Under the pieces are notes generated by a model. It was not told the origin of the DNA, searched no databases, and was given only the letters and a program-made list of their open reading frames with translations. A DNA stretch of 64,000 bases. Origin: Synoicihabitans lomoniglobus (GTDB lineage: Bacteria; Verrucomicrobiota; Verrucomicrobiia; Opitutales; Opitutaceae). Each line of letters opens with the position of its first letter. Position 1 is the first letter of the stretch. The translations under genes and the position numbers were made by a program. This document shows, in pieces, positions 62,829 to 64,000 of the stretch. The stretch lies in the NCBI RefSeq assembly GCF_029023725.1, contig NZ_CP119075.1:5823501-5887500 (forward strand). Direction: 5' to 3'.

Positions 62829-64000
62829 CTACCGGTGGGCGGGGGCCGACGGATTCAGCACGTCCTTCACGGTTTGGACGAGGGCGGGACCGGCAAACGG
62901 CTTGGTGAGGGTCGCGTTGGGTTGCTCTTGATTATCCTGCTGCCAGTTCTGCGGGGCGTCCGGGTGGCCACTGATCGCAATGATCGGCAACTGCGGGCGC
63001 ATGCGTTTGAGCACGTTGACCAGGATGTCGCCACTCATGTGCGGCATGTGCACGTCCGTGATGACCAGGGCGATGTCGTTTTCGACCAGATTGATGGTGG
63101 CGAGGGCTTCGACGCCATCGGCCGCGAGCATGATGTCGTAACCCCGGGCGCCGAGGGTCTCCCGAATCACATCGCGCACGGAAGGTTCGTCGTCGACCAC
63201 CAGAATACGTTCGCCGTGACCGGGCTCCTCGTCGTCGCCCGCGAGATGCGTGAGGCCCTCGCAGTCGGGCAACCGGTCGATGGTGGGCAGATGCACGCTG
63301 AACGTGGTGCCTTCGCCGGGGCGGCTGCGCACATCGACGAATCCGCCGTGGGCGATGATCAGACTGCGCACGGTGGAGAGACCGAGGCCGGTGCCGTGTC
63401 CGTCGGCCTTGGTGGTGTAAAACGGGGCCCAGATCTGATCGAGCTGCTCGGGCGGGATGCCGGTGCCCGTATCGCGAATCGTGATACGCACCCAATCGCG
63501 GCGACTGCGGGAAATGGGTTGATGGGCGGGCGGGTTCTTCACCACTGCATTGGTCGCCTTGATGTGCAGCTCGCCGCCGTCGGGCATGGCGTCCCGCGCG
63601 TTCACACACAAGTTGAGCAGCAACTGGTGCAATTGCGTGGGGTTCGCGTGCACCGTGCGCAAGTTGGAGGAAATGTCGTCGTGCAGGCTGATATTGCGGG
63701 GGAAGGTCTCCTGCACGACCAGCACGAGCTCGCGCAACACATGGCGGGGATCGATCGGGCCGCGATCGGAGTCGTCCCCGTGGGCGAAGCCCAGGATCTG
63801 GCGCACGATGCGGGCGCCGCGCTCCGCGGAGGTCTGCAGAATGTCGACCATGCGACGTTCGCGATCGCTTTTGGCCGAAGGGCGCAACAGCGAACCCGCG
63901 ATCAGGATCGGCGCGAGGATGTTGTTGAGATCGTGGGCGATGCCGGCGGACAGCAGTCCCAGGTTTTCGAGGCGTTGACCGTGTTGCAACTGCGACTCAC
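62829..64000 (-). CDS. Hybrid sensor histidine kinase / response regulator, C-terminal part (cut by window edge)
   Basis: The frame remains open to the right edge, so the N-terminal sensory part is outside the window (an internal TTG at 63989 is not the start). Visible order: HisKA with the phospho-His in LLSAGIAHDLNNILAP, HATPase_c with N-box LLNLCVNARDAMPDGG, G-box TIRDTGTGIPPE and GHGTGLGLSTV, then a receiver domain (about the last 130 residues) with VVDDEPSVRD, phosphoacceptor Asp in LVITDVHMPHMSG and Lys in LTKPFAG. The receiver could be a phosphate sink or act on another partner. The signal is not visible here. Confidence 0.93.
   Translation of the reverse strand, partial: ESQLQHGQRLENLGLLSAGIAHDLNNILAPILIAGSLLRPSAKSDRERRMVDILQTSAERGARIVRQILGFAHGDDSDRGPIDPRHVLRELVLVVQETFPRNISLHDDISSNLRTVHANPTQLHQLLLNLCVNARDAMPDGGELHIKATNAVVKNPPAHQPISRSRRDWVRITIRDTGTGIPPEQLDQIWAPFYTTKADGHGTGLGLSTVRSLIIAHGGFVDVRSRPGEGTTFSVHLPTIDRLPDCEGLTHLAGDDEEPGHGERILVVDDEPSVRDVIRETLGARGYDIMLAADGVEALATINLVENDIALVITDVHMPHMSGDILVNVLKRMRPQLPIIAISGHPDAPQNWQQDNQEQPNATLTKPFAGPALVQTVKDVLNPSAPAHR

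Overview
The window is GC-rich, densely coding chromosomal DNA, and the gene content points to the Verrucomicrobiota, most likely Opitutaceae or relatives (inference). The signs are large TonB-dependent receptors, LacI regulators beside glycosidases, a PEP-CTERM protein, a HAF-repeat protein, a pseudopilin, periplasmic-propeller sensor kinases and a recurring C-terminal secretion/anchor-like module. I saw no rRNA, tRNA or CRISPR array. Both edges cut genes: a TonB-dependent receptor on the left and a hybrid histidine kinase on the right.

Left part (1-10.7 kb): a co-directional set of TonB receptor, lamin-tail-domain secreted protein and metallophosphoesterase with a CBM9-like tail, then a LacI regulator, a TonB-C-terminal lipoprotein and a URO-D-family protein. 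From 10.8 to 20.3 kb lies a carbohydrate region: an alpha-toroid/Asp-box propeller fusion, an outer-membrane beta-barrel, a ThuA-domain protein, two translationally coupled GH9 enzymes and NagB. The second GH9 enzyme plus NagB suggests processing of glucosamine-containing oligosaccharides.

Middle part (20.3-38.1 kb): a tandem pair of secreted paralogues of no recognised family, an S41 peptidase with two copies of the C-terminal module, a pseudopilin/membrane-protein pair, a four-gene double ABC exporter followed by a secreted protein and an ECF sigma/anti-sigma pair, then a GT-C glycosyltransferase, DUF3817, VOC, small secreted proteins and an HPr-like protein. From 38.1 to 48.4 kb come a DUF2238 membrane protein, a large PL11 rhamnogalacturonan lyase with a strong terminator, an epimerase, an aldo/keto reductase next to a 150-bp inverted-repeat element, and several small proteins including one PEP-CTERM protein.

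Right part (48.5-64 kb): a second sugar-uptake region with a TonB receptor, a clan GH-A glycosidase, a divergent LacI regulator, a GPH-type symporter, a LytTR response regulator and its propeller sensor kinase. A 14-bp motif, TGCA-N6-TGCA with an AT-rich centre, lies upstream of the TonB receptor (twice) and in the glycosidase/LacI intergenic region, and one-mismatch forms lie before the symporter and in the ThuA/GH9 intergenic region. I read this as one LacI-type regulon that spans 41 kb. Between the LacI gene and the symporter sits a compact REP/RAYT island: two tandem RAYT transposase genes, four paired inverted REP units, and a captured 3' end of a second LacI gene.
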